Shown here in pieces: positions 23,960-35,447 of a stretch of 64,000 bases of DNA (position 1 is its first letter; each line of letters begins with the position of its first letter). The translations under genes and the position numbers were made by a program. The notes beneath the pieces are model-generated. The model was given only the letters and a program-made list of their open reading frames with translations. It was not told where the DNA came from and did no database searches. The stretch is taken from positions 682,001 through 746,000 of the forward strand of contig MU839841.1 in assembly GCA_030411725.1 (NCBI GenBank), written 5' to 3'. The DNA comes from Echria macrotheca. Lineage: Eukaryota > Ascomycota > Sordariomycetes > Sordariales > Schizotheciaceae.

Positions 23960-25018
23960 TTACTTCTTAGCAAAAGCCTGCTGCCGCTGCGCATACTCCC
24001 TCACAACAATCGAACAGCTCGTCTCAGCACACAACCGCTTCCGCCTCGCCACAGGCAGCTTAGTCGCAAACTCGAGCCCGCTGGCGCGCTCGACCGCCTC
24101 CACGGGGACCTCGAAATCAGCCAGCGGCTTGTCGTTGGGGATCGGCGCGTTGGGGAGCACGAACGCGCCCAGGGCCACATTGCCATTTCCTCCCGAGGTT
24201 CCATCCTCCTCGGCGAAGATGACCTTGTAGAAGTGCGTCGGCACGGCCACGTTCGGCGGGTTCCCGATGACCTCGTACTTGACGTACCACTTATTGTCGG
24301 CCGGGTCCCTCCGGGGCAGGTACAGCGGTCCCGTAACGATGCGGACCGAGGGATACTTGGTCGTCAGCCGCCGGCAATAATCCTCAAAGTGCGCCCAGTA
24401 GTCGCGGTTGAAGCCCTCGCCGACCTGCGGACACATGTTGGTGAGGTAGAACGTCTCGTCCATGGCGGATTGTGACCACTTGCAGTCGGCCGCGGGCACC
24501 TGGTGGCCCCGGTCGTAGCCGGACCGGAAGTAGTCCTTGAGCTTGGCGCGGAACTTGTCCGGCACGGCCGGGTCCTCGAGGAAGGCGCTGTTCTTGCGGT
24601 CGCCGTCGCGCTGCGCCAGGCTGTCGGCGGTTATGTGCTCGACGACCCATTGCGGGTTGCGCAGGCGGCGGTCGAAGGACGAGATCAGCGCGGCGCGCGT
24701 CGCGATGTCGGATATCGGGCCCGGGAAGCCGTACTCGAAGAGGCCTGAGGGGTTCACGGGGCTGCTGGTGCGTTGAGGAACGGGAACGGCGCCGGGGACG
24801 GGGAGGGGCGCGGTCGAGGTTGTGGTTGTTTGTTGGGTGAAGACCTGAGATGGTGGGATGGGAGCGGCTTTGGAGACGGTCTTTGTGGTTGTAGTGGTGG
24901 TTGTCGTCTGGATGTCGGGTTTTTTATCTGCGGATCGCAACGAGTACATTGCGGCTGTAGCGGCGGCTCCGGCTCCAGCGCTCACGGCGGCGATGACGGC
25001 GATGGTAGCTTTTGACAT
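23960..25018 (-). CDS. NUC1: Mitochondrial DNA/RNA non-specific endonuclease (EndoG-like)
   Basis: A single exon of 352 aa from MSKATIAVIAAV. The frame is open 33 codons further upstream, but that extension is not conserved-looking and includes probable leader. The N-terminus is a hydrophobic Ala/Gly-rich segment (residues 5-25), suited to an inner-membrane anchor or targeting signal. A Thr-rich linker follows (eight consecutive Thr near residue 40) and a Pro/Thr-rich stretch to about 90. The beta-beta-alpha-Me nuclease domain carries DRGHQVPAAD (169-178, catalytic His172) and the metal-binding Asn in YLTNMCPQ. Nuc1/EndoG acts on mitochondrial nucleic acids and in programmed cell death. The length is close to that of other fungal members. 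It converges with YPP1 and is divergent from the ZRT3-like gene. Confidence 0.93.
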   Translation of the reverse strand: MSKATIAVIAAVSAGAGAAATAAMYSLRSADKKPDIQTTTTTTTTKTVSKAAPIPPSQVFTQQTTTTSTAPLPVPGAVPVPQRTSSPVNPSGLFEYGFPGPISDIATRAALISSFDRRLRNPQWVVEHITADSLAQRDGDRKNSAFLEDPAVPDKFRAKLKDYFRSGYDRGHQVPAADCKWSQSAMDETFYLTNMCPQVGEGFNRDYWAHFEDYCRRLTTKYPSVRIVTGPLYLPRRDPADNKWYVKYEVIGNPPNVAVPTHFYKVIFAEEDGTSGGNGNVALGAFVLPNAPIPNDKPLADFEVPVEAVERASGLEFATKLPVARRKRLCAETSCSIVVREYAQRQQAFAKK

Positions 25019-26104
25019 TTTGTTTTCTTTCGCTGTCGATTTCCCGTATTTATACGTTCCCTCTGTTCTGTAGACCGAAATCAGGCGGTTCCTCGACGGT
25101 GACTCGGTCGCGCTCACGGGTTATGGCGCGCGTCTCGTCCTCGTGGCTGGCGCGGTTGTGGTGGTGGTGTGCGTGATGTCTTGGATCAAAAAAAAGTTTA
25201 TTTTTTTGCAGGCGCCGGCGATCGGTGACCACACCCCCCCTGCAAGGTCCCGAGCACAGCTGCTCCGCCGCCGAGGCCAGGTGGGTGGGACTGCTGCACG
25301 ACACCCCGCCATGCTCACTTGCCCACCAGGAACCCCACCAGAGTCGACTGGTGCTTATCACTTGACGGATGCTGATGGGATTTCTGGAAATCGATTTAAT
25401 AGAATGCTTGGAAGTGTTTTGTGGTCACTTCGGAGTGTTTTCCAGACCCTCGGGCCACATGGGGATCGAGATCCGCCCTGCAGGGGATGGACGAGTCGGA
25501 AGGCATGGAGGGCCAGCGACGTGGAGAAGCATCGGATCGTCGACTTGATGATGCAATCCTGGGCGGTCGAGATCTGGAGACCCCTTCGAAACGCTCACTA
25601 GTGTACACTTCATGACGGGCAGAACCAAGCAGAGGGGAATGTCCAACCAGGTTCCCTCATTTACAGTGCACACCGCCCGGGCTATCCGCGCTAAAATCGG
25701 GAGAGGAAGCCAGGCTGCAGCGGGGCACGGCAGAAAACTGACAAATGCGAGCGACTCCAATGTCAACGGTCTCCCTCTCTCAAAACTTGGCTGCTGTGAC
25801 CGTAGAGGTGCCCACGCGCTTTGCTCTTTGACTCCGAATCGCCGGCCATCGAGGTTCTTAGGCCCTTTGCATGTCTGTGACACCACTGCTAAGAACATAT
25901 ACGTTCCGTCTTCTCTCTCTTTGTTGCTTGTGCCTTTCAGGTTGAGCTCATTCCTCGTTTTTACTATATACTCATCCAGACTTGTTAGCCACCACGCCAC
26001 CTCATCAGGACTCGGTTTCTTCGGTTCCAGATTTTATCGTCGCCCCATTACATACATATATCCTCGTTGGATAATCGCGCAGTCCAAGACACGTCGGCGC
26101 TGCC
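25019..26104. other. Divergent intergenic region NUC1 / ZRT3-like
   Basis: About 1.1 kb with the promoters of the two flanking genes. A TATTTATA tract sits about 30 bases upstream of the NUC1 ATG and may be part of its leader or core promoter. A 191-codon minus-strand frame (25425-26000) and a 172-codon plus-strand frame overlap each other and show no domains. Confidence 0.45.
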
Positions 26105-27712
26105 ATGGAGGCAGCAGAGTTGGACAATGACACGCGCGGATGGATCATGTGCATAGTGAGCGGCATCGGTTCGTGACTCTCCTCCCGGTGAGAGTAGGTC
26201 CACCATACTGACCGTGACAGCCTGCTCGTTCGGCGCTACCATCATCTGCGTGGATGTGCTCGTCCGGCTCTTCCCGGGCCAAAAACACTTTCGAATACAG
26301 GACAGCAATGGCTTCCTCGCCTGTTCGCTCAGCCTCAGCTTCGGCGTCATGGTGTGTTTTCTTTTCTCCTCATGTGAATCCCGCTGACAGTCCAGATCTT
26401 CTCGGCGCTGTACAGCATGCTGCCGTCGGCCATGCGCTACTTCGCCAAGGCCGGCTGGGATCGCCAGACGGCCGGTTTTGTCATGATGGGGTGTTTCGTC
26501 TGCGGCTTCGTCGGCATCCAGATCTTTTCACGTCTTCTGCATCAGTATCTGCCTTCGCACATCGTCGACTGCGACCATACCCACAAGGAGCACCACGAAC
26601 ATGATCACCACCATGACCACCACCACACTTCGCGCCACCAGTCGCGAATAAGCAGGGGGAGGCGGCAGTCGGCACGCACGCTGTCGTCGCGCTCGACGAT
26701 CCGGTATCCGCACGTGACGGAGATAAACGGGCCGGCCTCAGAATCGACCCCCCTGCTTCCTGGCGAGGAGAACGGCCGCGCGCATACCCATCCGGCGACA
26801 AGAAGCGAGGCTATTCCCCACCTGCATAGCGGACGCGGCCAGTTCCGCCGCCCGTCGTTGCGCGATGTGAGGAACTTTGTCAAGTCGTTTGTCAAGGACA
26901 AACCGCACGAACCGCATTGCGACGGGTCGGCTACGTGTTACGGGTACTCGGAGCTTTGCGGGCAAGAGTGTGATAAGCTCAAGAACAGCTCGGGTCTCTG
27001 GAAGGGGACCACTCTGATCCGTCCTGCGACGTTACGGCATCCATCCCTCTCGCCGGCCGCCGACGTGCCCGAGGAGTACCGGGAGCCGCCGAACCCGGTG
27101 TACGGGAGCTACAGCGACGAGCCGGAAGGACTGGCCGAGAGTGAGGGACCTACCACCGTCGACGAGGCCGAGGGAGAATGTGACCAAATGGATGAGGATC
27201 TCGAAGCACAGAAGCAACACCACCACCATGTCCCGGAGAATGCTTTTCTCTCCATCGGGCTGCAGACCGTCATTGCGATAGCGCTGCACAAATTCCCCGA
27301 GGGGTTTATTACATACGCCACAAACCACGTCAGCTCATCGCTCGGGTTCAATGTCTTCATGGCCCTGTTCGTGCACAACATCGCCGAGGGTTTCTCCATG
27401 GCACTGCCGCTGTATTTGGCCCTGGGCAGCCGGCTCAAGGCGATCGCGTGGACGACCGTGTTCGGCGGGCTCAGCCAGCCGCTGGGCGCGAGCATTGCCG
27501 TGCTGTGGTTCCGGATCGCGAACCGGTCGGATTTCAGCATTGACAACACGGCGTATGCTTGTCTTTTTGCTATCACGGCAGGCATCATGACCAGTGTCGC
27601 GCTGCAGTTATTTGGGGAGAGTTTGAGTCTGAATCACGATCGGAATTTGAGTATACTCTTTGCATTTTTGGGCATGACGTTGCTAGGAGTCAGTAATGCG
27701 CTTGTCGTCTGA
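26105..27712 (+). CDS. ZRT3: ZIP-family zinc transporter, vacuolar Zrt3-like
   Basis: Predicted 503 aa in three exons: 26105-26168, 26221-26351 and 26396-27712, with introns of 52 and 44 nt. Hydrophobic helices lie near residues 12-35, 50-70 and 75-105, and four to five more from about 350 to the C-terminus. A long cytosolic or lumenal loop contains a His-rich cluster (about 20 His between 26570 and 26640), a Ser/Arg-rich patch and a second HHHH at about residue 345. ZIP signature motifs are present: HKFPEG and HNIAEG in the metal-binding helices. Zrt3 releases stored zinc from the vacuole into the cytosol in yeast. The length and architecture fit that subfamily rather than plasma-membrane Zrt1/2. 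The direction of transport and the localisation are inferred. Confidence 0.88.
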
Positions 27713-28236
27713 TGGATGGGATAGCGATAGGGAAAAGAATGGGAAGGGAGGGGTAAGGGCTGGGAGGCATAGCGGTGTCATGCGGTTATGATCTGTTATG
27801 AGTGTATATTATTATCATGGGCAATACAGAGTTTATGGTGATAGGTTGAGTGGTACTTTTGCTGCGGTATACGTACTACGCTGTGTGGTCTGCGAGTAGC
27901 CGAGACAACACGGACTCTAATCGGCGAGGCACAGCTGTGTACTGTGGACGCACCTACATCTCGGTGGTACAACTTGGCAGAGGACCTTGATGGCTGTGTC
28001 TCATGAGTACCTCACCTTAACGACTGAGTATCCGAATGGTCAACAGAACATTCTGTATCTGGTATCACATTTCCAGCTCCCATTACAAGGTATATCTATC
28101 TCGTAGCGATCTCCAACCCAACTACTACACATCCCAAACCCCATTATCCCAGGTATCTCAAGCAACCAAACCCAACCATTTACATGCCAACTCCCCCTTT
28201 TTTGACCTCTCCGCCATCCAAAAAAAAAAAGAACCC
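27713..28236. other. Convergent 3' intergenic region ZRT3 / SDR
   Basis: About 520 bases between two stop codons, with UTR-like sequence and a short poly-A tract near 28220. No gene is seen. Confidence 0.55.
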
Positions 28237-29291
28237 CTAAATCTTATCAACACCCTTCAACTCCCCCTCCGTCCACTCCCACAACCGCCCCGCCAGCCCC
28301 TGATCCCTCTCCACCACCGTCTTCTCATCAACCACCCCAACAGGCACATAATACCTCCCCGAAACCACATCCGCACTCGTCGCCGCCCACACCTGGTTCC
28401 TAGCACCCAACTCAACCGTCGTAACCACAAACCTCGAAATCGGCCCCGTCAGCCTAATAATCCAGCTCTTCTGGACCAACTCCGTCGAGAGGCCCGTCGA
28501 TATCCGTCCGGGGTGAATCGCCGCCGTTTTGATATCCGGATACCTTTGCGCCAACTCCTTGGCGAACGCGATCAGCGCGACTTTACTCTGTCCGTACCGG
28601 CGGAAGTGGTTCAGTTTCTTTGCTTCGGTTTTGAGGGTATCGAAAACAATCCCGCCCTTGGGCGCCATCGCGTGGCCTTCTGATGCTACTATTACTATCC
28701 TCACATCTTGATTCATAGATGTGGTGGACTGCAAAGTGGGGAGGAGTAGTCGCGTGAGCAAAGCGTGGCCGAGGTAGTTCACACCGAAGACCTTCTCGTA
28801 GCCGTCTGAAGTAACACCGTGGGAGACGGGCATTATCCCCGCGTTGAGGATCAGGATGTCGAGCCGGTTGGAGGAGAGAGACAAGAAGGCGGACGCGGCG
28901 GACCGGATTGAGGCGAATGACGAGAGGTCGATCGGTAAGAAATCTAGGCGCACGGTTGAGGCTGTGTCGGGGGGTAGGGCGGTGCGGATGGCGGATAGGG
29001 CGGCTTCTACGCCGGCTGCGTCGCGCGGGAGGTCGGCGATGACGATCTGGGCTGGTCGGCCGTGGCGGGCTAGGTCGATGGCGGTTTGGCGGCCTAGATC
29101 GCCTGCTGCGCCGGTTCTTTGTTTGTCTGTTAGTATCTTATCTAACCAAAAAAAATTGGAGAGAGAGAGAGGAAAAAAGAAAAGACAAACATGAGTATGA
29201 CACGCCCCGTGAGAGGCTGGATGTCGCGCGCGGGATCAAAGTCCTTGGACTCATTCTTGGAGCCGAAGAAGGCGACCTTGATGATGGACAT
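28237..29291 (-). CDS. Short-chain dehydrogenase/reductase (SDR), retinol-dehydrogenase-like
   Basis: Predicted 326 aa in two exons, 29291-29191 and 29116-28237, with a 74-nt intron (donor GTTTGT, acceptor AAACAAAG). Exon 1 codes MSIIKVAFFGSKNESKDFDP and leads into the Rossmann fold. After splicing the nucleotide-binding motif reads VILITGAAGDLG (TGxxxxxG at 35-42). Other SDR marks are NAG (125-127), Ser179 in VASEGH, and YGQSK with Tyr208 and Lys212, so the catalytic triad is complete. The fold continues with PGRISTGL and a C-terminal hydrophobic segment. It resembles the fungal retinol dehydrogenase/WWOX-like group that uses NADP(H). The substrate cannot be named. No biosynthetic cluster surrounds it. 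Confidence 0.87.
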
Positions 29292-30030
29292 TTTTGTTTT
29301 GCGTCTAACACCTACAAGCGACGAGAAAGCATAAGAATCCGAGACAGTATTGGGTTGGAAATGAAAGAGGTCACAAATGTAAATAAAGCAAACGTTGAGT
29401 GAGACTCTTTATCACCAGATCGTAATTTATGAGAACTGCATATGAAATACGAGTACGAGAAGCATCTCGCTCACCGAGCCGAGCGTGTCGTTGGTCAGCC
29501 GAATCACGCCCCCAAACTAAACCCCTTTGGCAACTACCGCGGTAACTATCCGAGATTGTTACAGCGCTTTTCCAGAGGGCTATCCTAGTATTCGATACAA
29601 CAAAGAAATTGCCGTAGATGTGTTGCGTAAATCCTTCTTATGGGCAATGCATGATACAAACAATAATGCTGGCACAGAGTACCTACTATGGTGAATATCC
29701 AATCCAGGTCACAACAACCGCCAAACACGACACAATGAGACAAAATCAGCAGACACCACAACGGATAGCACGAGGCACAAAACCAACAGAGCAGACAAAA
29801 CCAACAGCAGAAACAACAAGCACCAAAATCATAGTCCATAGTCTGTTCACTGTATATACCGCAACCAGCCATCGCTCATGCAATGTCCCAACGCCAGGTA
29901 TCCGCAAGCCGCATGTCCATCCCCACCCTTCCGAGCTCATGAGCTTTCCTATCTTCCCGCACTCATCTCTTCTCTTCCGGCCATGGCCAATCGCGTCGTG
30001 CTTTCTATATATCCTACACTTTCATCATCT
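29292..30030. other. Intergenic between SDR and PFS2
   Basis: About 740 bases: the promoter of the minus-strand SDR gene and the 3' flank of PFS2. Only short, low-complexity frames are present; the Cys/Trp-rich minus-strand frame at 29585-29872 is not credible as a protein. Confidence 0.5.
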
Positions 30031-32437
30031 CTACCGGATCCGAGTGTAATTGCCCTTGCTCTGCTCCATTCTCAAGCTCTCCTCCTGGCTAGGAAGAGGG
30101 GCACGTCTGCGGCCTGACTCGCCCGAGTCATCAGGGCGTCCCGCGCTGGCTGGTGGAATGGGCGGCGGCGGCGGAAACCCCAGAGGCAGACCCGCAGGCA
30201 GTCCTGCCGGGAAACCACCAGGCGGCGGCGGAAAAGGAGGCGGAGGAATAAGTCCAGGTGGTAGCATTCCCGGAGGTAATTTGCCTCCGAGAGGCGGCGG
30301 TGGGGGCACCATACCCGGGGGCGGCGGCACAATTCCGGCTTTTTTCATCATCTCGGCGATTGCCGCAAAATCCGGCTTGCTATTCGGGTCCAATCCAGGG
30401 GGAGGAATCGGGAATGGTAGAGGGGGCGGAATGGGGCCGCCAATAGCAGCCCCAACTCCAGGAATCATGGGCGGCGGAGGGATACCGCCCTGTTGGAGAG
30501 GAAGACCCGGAATGCCAGGGAAGCCTGAGGGGGGTTTGAGAGGCATCTTCTGATCGACCAAACCCTCGGCCTCGTCTTCTTGTTCCTGTTCCTCTTCGAG
30601 CTGGCGCATGTGTCGACCGCCTCTGCGATCCCAGGTTCCTTGGGCCTCGGCAGCCGCTTCACCAATGTGGTATCGATCGTTGAAAACACCATCTGTCTCG
30701 CCAGGCCTGGACCGAGTCCAGAATCTCGTGATTCGGTCATTCGACCCAGACGCGAGAATGTGGCCGAGCGGATGCCAGTCGAGCGACCAGATTGCGAAAT
30801 CATGAGCATAAGGGATTTTGTGGGCTGGATAAATGGGTTGAGCGGGCGCTGATGTTGGGTCCGCTGTATCCCAAGGGGCGGGTATGTAGGGCTGCCCGTC
30901 AGGCGTATTGGGCTCGTCCAGAAGGTAATGGAAAAGAGAGCCATCCGAGCCACCCGTACTGAGAAGGTTGGAGTGGACAGGATGCCAGGTAAGGGTCGAG
31001 ATGTCCTTCTCGTGTCCTCTCAGAAGAACGACATCGCGCATCATGCGGAGATCGAAGATTCTTGCCGTCTGGTCCCGTGCCGAGGTGGCCAGGCAATTCC
31101 CCTGATTTCTCTCAAACAGGGTCTTGGTGATGGTGTTCTTGTGGCCGTGTAGCGTGGTCAGACAGCGACCCGTTCGAGGGTCCCAAAGCTTGACCAGATG
31201 ATCCTTGGAGCCCGAGACTACAAGTCCCTTTGTGGGATGCCAGTCGCAGCTCTTGGCGTCCCAGCCATGGCCCGTCAGAGTGGTCTCTGCCACTCCGCCG
31301 GCAAAGTCAAAGATTTTCAACGTCGAATCGTCTGAGGCCGTAATAAACTTGGAATCTGTGGGAGCAAAGGCTAGATCCCTGATAGGATCCTGATGGCCTC
31401 GGATGCTCTCGACGTTGTTGAAGTTGGGCTGCCAATACTTGATGTTGCCGTCGTGGTCGGCAGATACAAGCCAGTCGTCGCTGTGCGAATAGGCCAAGGC
31501 TCGGATGGCCGAATCGTGCGCCTGCATGATGGTCTCAAAGTTGAAGCCGGTTCCGTTCCAGAGAGTGAATTCACCACTGCTAGAAGCGGTTAGAAGGCGA
31601 CGGCCTTCCGGCGTCCATCTGACGACGTTGACGGGGTGCTTGATCTTGTTCAACGAGGAATGAAGATGTTTTGTTGGTACCGTTTCCGCTGGCTCGGTAA
31701 TTCTAGCATGGGGTGGCAGCATCTAATCGTGTTAGAAGGATAAGTTCTCATGGGGGTAGTACCTACATCGACAATGTAGCTAGCGCTAGGTCTCTCAGCT
31801 TCGCCGGAATAAGAGCCCAGATAGCGAGGTCGCCGGTGGAGCATCCAGTGGACCATGGTTGCGCCATAGTCAGTCACTGGCCCTGTGAGCCGTGTCAGTG
31901 TTTTGTTTGGTTCGCTTTCTGCGAGAGTGTTGGAGGATGATGGAGAGGCTCGTTCAGGGAGCTGATCTGAACGGGAATCCATGTGAAGTGAAGAGCCAAG
32001 ATGCCGGTCTACCAGTGAAACCATCGTTGCGAGATCGAGGGATCCAGATGGCTGGTTTTCCCATAAATTCATCGTCGCTGGAGAGATTGATCCAGAGTAC
32101 TGCTGATCTGAAGGAGAGTCCGTCTCTGGGGGTGGGGGAGATGCAGAAATCTGGTCCGGCGAATGCATTGTTGACAAATTGAGGGATTCAGATGACTGGT
32201 CTCCCCATGAATCCGTCGTCGATGAAGAAGAGATAGACCCAGAGAGCTGTTCCAATCCTGGATCCATGGTCGATGGCGGAGAGGATGGAAAGAACTTGAC
32301 CACTACGATATGGAGGGAAGGAAGATGGAAAAGAAACACTTACTGCGGCCTCGAGCTCTCATGGGCCCATCATAACCTCCAGGACCGCCGCCACCGCCAT
32401 TCTTGTCGGCATGATCCTGTCGCGGATCGAAAGCCAT
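30031..32437 (-). CDS. PFS2: Polyadenylation factor subunit 2 (WD40)
   Basis: Predicted 633 aa in three exons: 32437-32344, 31882-31767 and 31722-30031. Introns are 461 nt and 44 nt. Exon 1 gives MAFDPRQDHADKNGG and joins in phase to RRPVTDYGATMVHW, a conserved Pfs2 block, then SYIVDMLPPHARITEPAETVP. Seven WD40 repeats follow (about residues 100-430), for example SGEFTLWNG, HDGNIKYW, SKDHLVKLWD and SNDRITRFW. The C-terminal 150 residues are a Pro/Gly-rich tail with PPPPPG repeats, typical of filamentous fungal Pfs2. Pfs2/WDR33 is a scaffold of the cleavage and polyadenylation factor and binds the AAUAAA-like signal. Intron 1 is unusually long and hides an in-frame tandem-repeat open frame (see the separate entry). 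Confidence 0.92.
31932..32270 (-). repeat. Seven degenerate 48-bp (16-codon) tandem repeats inside PFS2 intron 1
   Basis: Read on the minus strand, the intron has an open frame in phase with PFS2 exon 2. It consists of consecutive 16-residue units (the first is 17). Examples are TTDSWGDQSSESLNLS, TDSPSDQQYSGSISPA and TMNLWENQPSGSLDLA, with consensus T-x-x-x-x-x-D/E-Q-x-S-x-S. At the DNA level, copies at about 31998-32035, 32047-32110 and 32189-32250 are visibly similar. An ATG at 32267 in a good context (CGACCATGG) opens the frame, which runs unbroken to the exon 2 donor at 31767. The repeats and open frame are seen directly. Whether they are ever translated is unknown. Confidence 0.7.
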
Positions 32438-33612
32438 CGTAATGAGTTACGAAGCGGGGCGCATCTGGATGTTGTCCGATTCCAACATTCGAGATCCGTT
32501 GCAGGTCGTGTTCGAGATGATTGCAAGCAGTTCAAGGCGTGAAATAGCTGATACTTAGACGGGGTACACTTTTGATAGGTTGACAGAAAATATAGTTTGG
32601 ATTAAGTGAATTTGTTGCAAAGTTGTCAAGTGCAGGTTTAGGTTTGAGTTTAAGCTCTAGCTCTGCTCTTTGCTCTTGCCGCGCTGGGTTCTTTGAAGCG
32701 CGGTCGCGACTTGATGTGGCCTGTGCTTTTCCTCCAGTGTCTTTGCAGTCACGTGACCCTAGCCACCCCGGGGTGAGCCTGCAAAACTTATCTCACAAAG
32801 CACAGGGCAGCTCTCACAGACATTTACACTATCTCAACAGACACAACTTGAGCTCTGATAACGTACCCGCACCCACCCGCATAGAGTAGATTAGGCATCG
32901 GTTTTAACTCGATAACAACGTTGACCGAGATCCAGAGCCGCTTTCAAGATACAAAGGTCGGAACCAATCCCCGGTCGAGGCCGTCCTCGTACCAGTCGCC
33001 AAGGATGCAACCCCTCCCTCAAGCCCCACCGTTGTGACGAAGCTGCAAAGAATTGCATGTGCAAAGCCGTTTCCACGCACTTGCATCTGGCAGTCTCTGG
33101 GCCAGCCAATGCTCCGGCGCAATCAGGCCTCGAGATTGGGCTGCAGCACTGGGAGGACGACTGGCATGCTGCGACCTTGGACGAAGCTGCATCCGACGAA
33201 TGGCTTATGAATAAACCGCATGCGAGAATGCCATATCTTTTTTGTCCAGAGATTAATAAAAGGGAGCCCATGCGGTGGTCAATTCAATTTGAGAGACTAC
33301 TCGAGTTCCATCCCACCGGCTCGTCCTCTGGTGTCATCAACCCGTCTCCGTCCGCCCACCTCGGCCTCGCTAGTTTTTGGGACAGAGAGATCTTGCAGCG
33401 TCCCGAACCCGAGCGGTGGGCTTCCAGAATTAGGTAGGGCCACCGCGAAACAGCCTAGGCTCGGCTTCGCCCGAACCTGTCGCCACACTGCGAAAACTTG
33501 CAGGATTAGGGCAGTTTTCTGGTCATTCCATTCCATAATAGCCTGACTTGTGACCGTCTCTGGCTTTTTGTCTCTTTGATTCTTTATATTCGGCCGAATT
33601 CATGACTGCAAG
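32438..33612. other. Divergent intergenic region PFS2 / DGAT1
   Basis: About 1.2 kb carrying the two promoters and leaders. A 126-codon frame on each strand (33057-33437 + and 32891-33271 -) overlaps the other. Neither has recognisable motifs, so neither is called. Confidence 0.45.
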
Positions 33613-35447
33613 ATGAACACCGCGACAGCCACGGGGACGAGCCTCGCCTCATCGTCAACCCCCACCACCAATGGCGTCACGCAGCGAGCGAACGGCAAGG
33701 GCCCCGCAAGCAACGGCACGAACGGCACAGTCGACTTGACCGAGGAGCTCAGGAGGAGCTTCCGCAGAAAGTATCGACATGTCGAGGCCGTCCACTCGGT
33801 CTCACAGCCGTCATGTCTCAGTCACGACACCACCGAGACGCCCAGTTTCCTGGGGTTTCGCAATTTGATGGTTATCATGCTGGGTATGAGATCCTGATGA
33901 GATGAGAAAAAGAGACAGGGCTGACGAGAAACAGTGGTTGGGAATTTACGACTAGTGATTGAAAACATCCAAAAGGTTTGTCTCCCCCCTAAAGTTGAAT
34001 TCCCTGCTAACACGATACATACAGTATGGCGTGTTGATCTGCGTGCGTTGCCATGACTTCCGCAGGACCGACGTCCAACTTGGACTAGGCCTCTACTTCC
34101 TCATCCCATGCCATCTGTTTCTGGCCTACCTGATCGAACTGGTAGCCGCCCGTCAGGCCAGAAGCTCGCGGGCCACGTCGGAGAAGAAGGACGGCACGAC
34201 GAGCCCAACCGAGGACGAACACCTCCGGTTCCAGGCGACCTGGCAGCTGGTCTGGATCGCCCACGCCATCAATGTCACGATCGCTCTCGTCTCCACCAGC
34301 TATGTTGTTTATTACTACATCCACCACCCGCTGATCGGCACCCTGACCGAGATGCACGCCATCATCGTGTGGCTCAAGACGGCCTCGTACGCGTTCACCA
34401 ACCGCGACCTGCGCCACGCTTATTTGCATCCGGTCAAGGGCGAGCTAGACGCGCTGCCCGAGATCTACAAAAAGTGTCCCTACCCAGACAACATCACCAT
34501 CGGCAACCTCGTGTACTTCTGGTGGGCGCCGACGCTCGTCTACCAGCCCGTGTACCCGCGCACCGACAAGATCCGGTGGGTGTTTGTGGCCAAGCGCATG
34601 GGCGAGGTGGCGTGCCTGACGGTCTTCATCTGGTTCGCCAGCGCGCAGTACGCCACGCCGCTCCTCCTCAACTCGCTGGACAAGATCGCCTCGCTGGATT
34701 ATCCCTCGATCCTCGAGAGGCTGCTCAAGCTGTCGACCATCTCGCTGGTCATCTGGCTAGCCGGCTTCTTTGCTTTGTTTCAGTCGTTCCTAAACGCCCT
34801 GGCCGAGGTAACCCGGTTTGCTGACCGCTCGTTTTACGAGCCATGGTGTATGTTTTCCCTCTGTCCCTTTTCCTCCTCCCCTCTTGCTCCCCAACCCATA
34901 ACAAATCCGCTCACCAACATAAAAAAAATAGGGAACAGTGCAAGCCTAGGAACCTACTGGCGAACATGGAACAAGCCAGTCTACCAATTCTTCCGCCGCC
35001 ACGTCTACTCGCCCATGCGCTCCCGAGGCTGGAGCCACAAGAACGCCAGCCTCCTCGTCTTCTTGCTCTCCGCCATCCTCCACGAATTACTCGTCGGAAT
35101 CCCAACCCACAACATAATCGGTTTGTTTTTTTCCTCTCTCCCCATTTTTTTTTGGAGGATCACTAACAGCGACCAAAAAAAAAGGCGTCGCCTTCCTAGG
35201 CATGTTCCTCCAACTCCCCCTCATCCAACTCACCCTCCCCCTCGAGCGCATGAAATCCGCTCACGGCAGGCTGCTCGGCAACGTCACCTTCTGGGTCTCG
35301 TTCACCATCCTCGGCCAGCCGTTTGCCGCGCTGATGTATTTCTATGCCTGGCAGGCCAAGTACGGGAGTGTCAGTCGGTCTGTTGGCGCCGCGGGGGCGC
35401 ATAATCCGCTTCTAGGCGGTGGTGGTGGGACTTGTGTTCCTGCTTGA
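33613..35447 (+). CDS. DGAT1: Diacylglycerol O-acyltransferase 1-type MBOAT enzyme
   Basis: Predicted 528 aa in five exons: 33613-33883, 33935-33975, 34025-34847, 34932-35120 and 35185-35447. Introns are 51, 49, 84 and 64 nt. A disordered Ser/Thr/Asn-rich N-terminus is followed by FRRKYRHVEAVHSVSQPSCLSHD, a block typical of DGAT1. About eight to nine membrane helices follow. The MBOAT motif FYEPWWN (374-380) spans the intron 3 junction (FYxDWWN in other members; here Pro replaces Asp). The predicted catalytic His is in AILHELLVG (His429). The enzyme makes triacylglycerol from diacylglycerol and acyl-CoA in the ER. A sterol O-acyltransferase (Are1/2) role is the main alternative, but the N-terminal block favours DGAT1. 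The last intron ends in an unusual A-tract before AG. Confidence 0.87.

Noticed and set aside
33057..33437. 126-codon frame between PFS2 and DGAT1
   Set aside because: An opposite-strand frame of equal length overlaps it; no motif; likely leader sequence.
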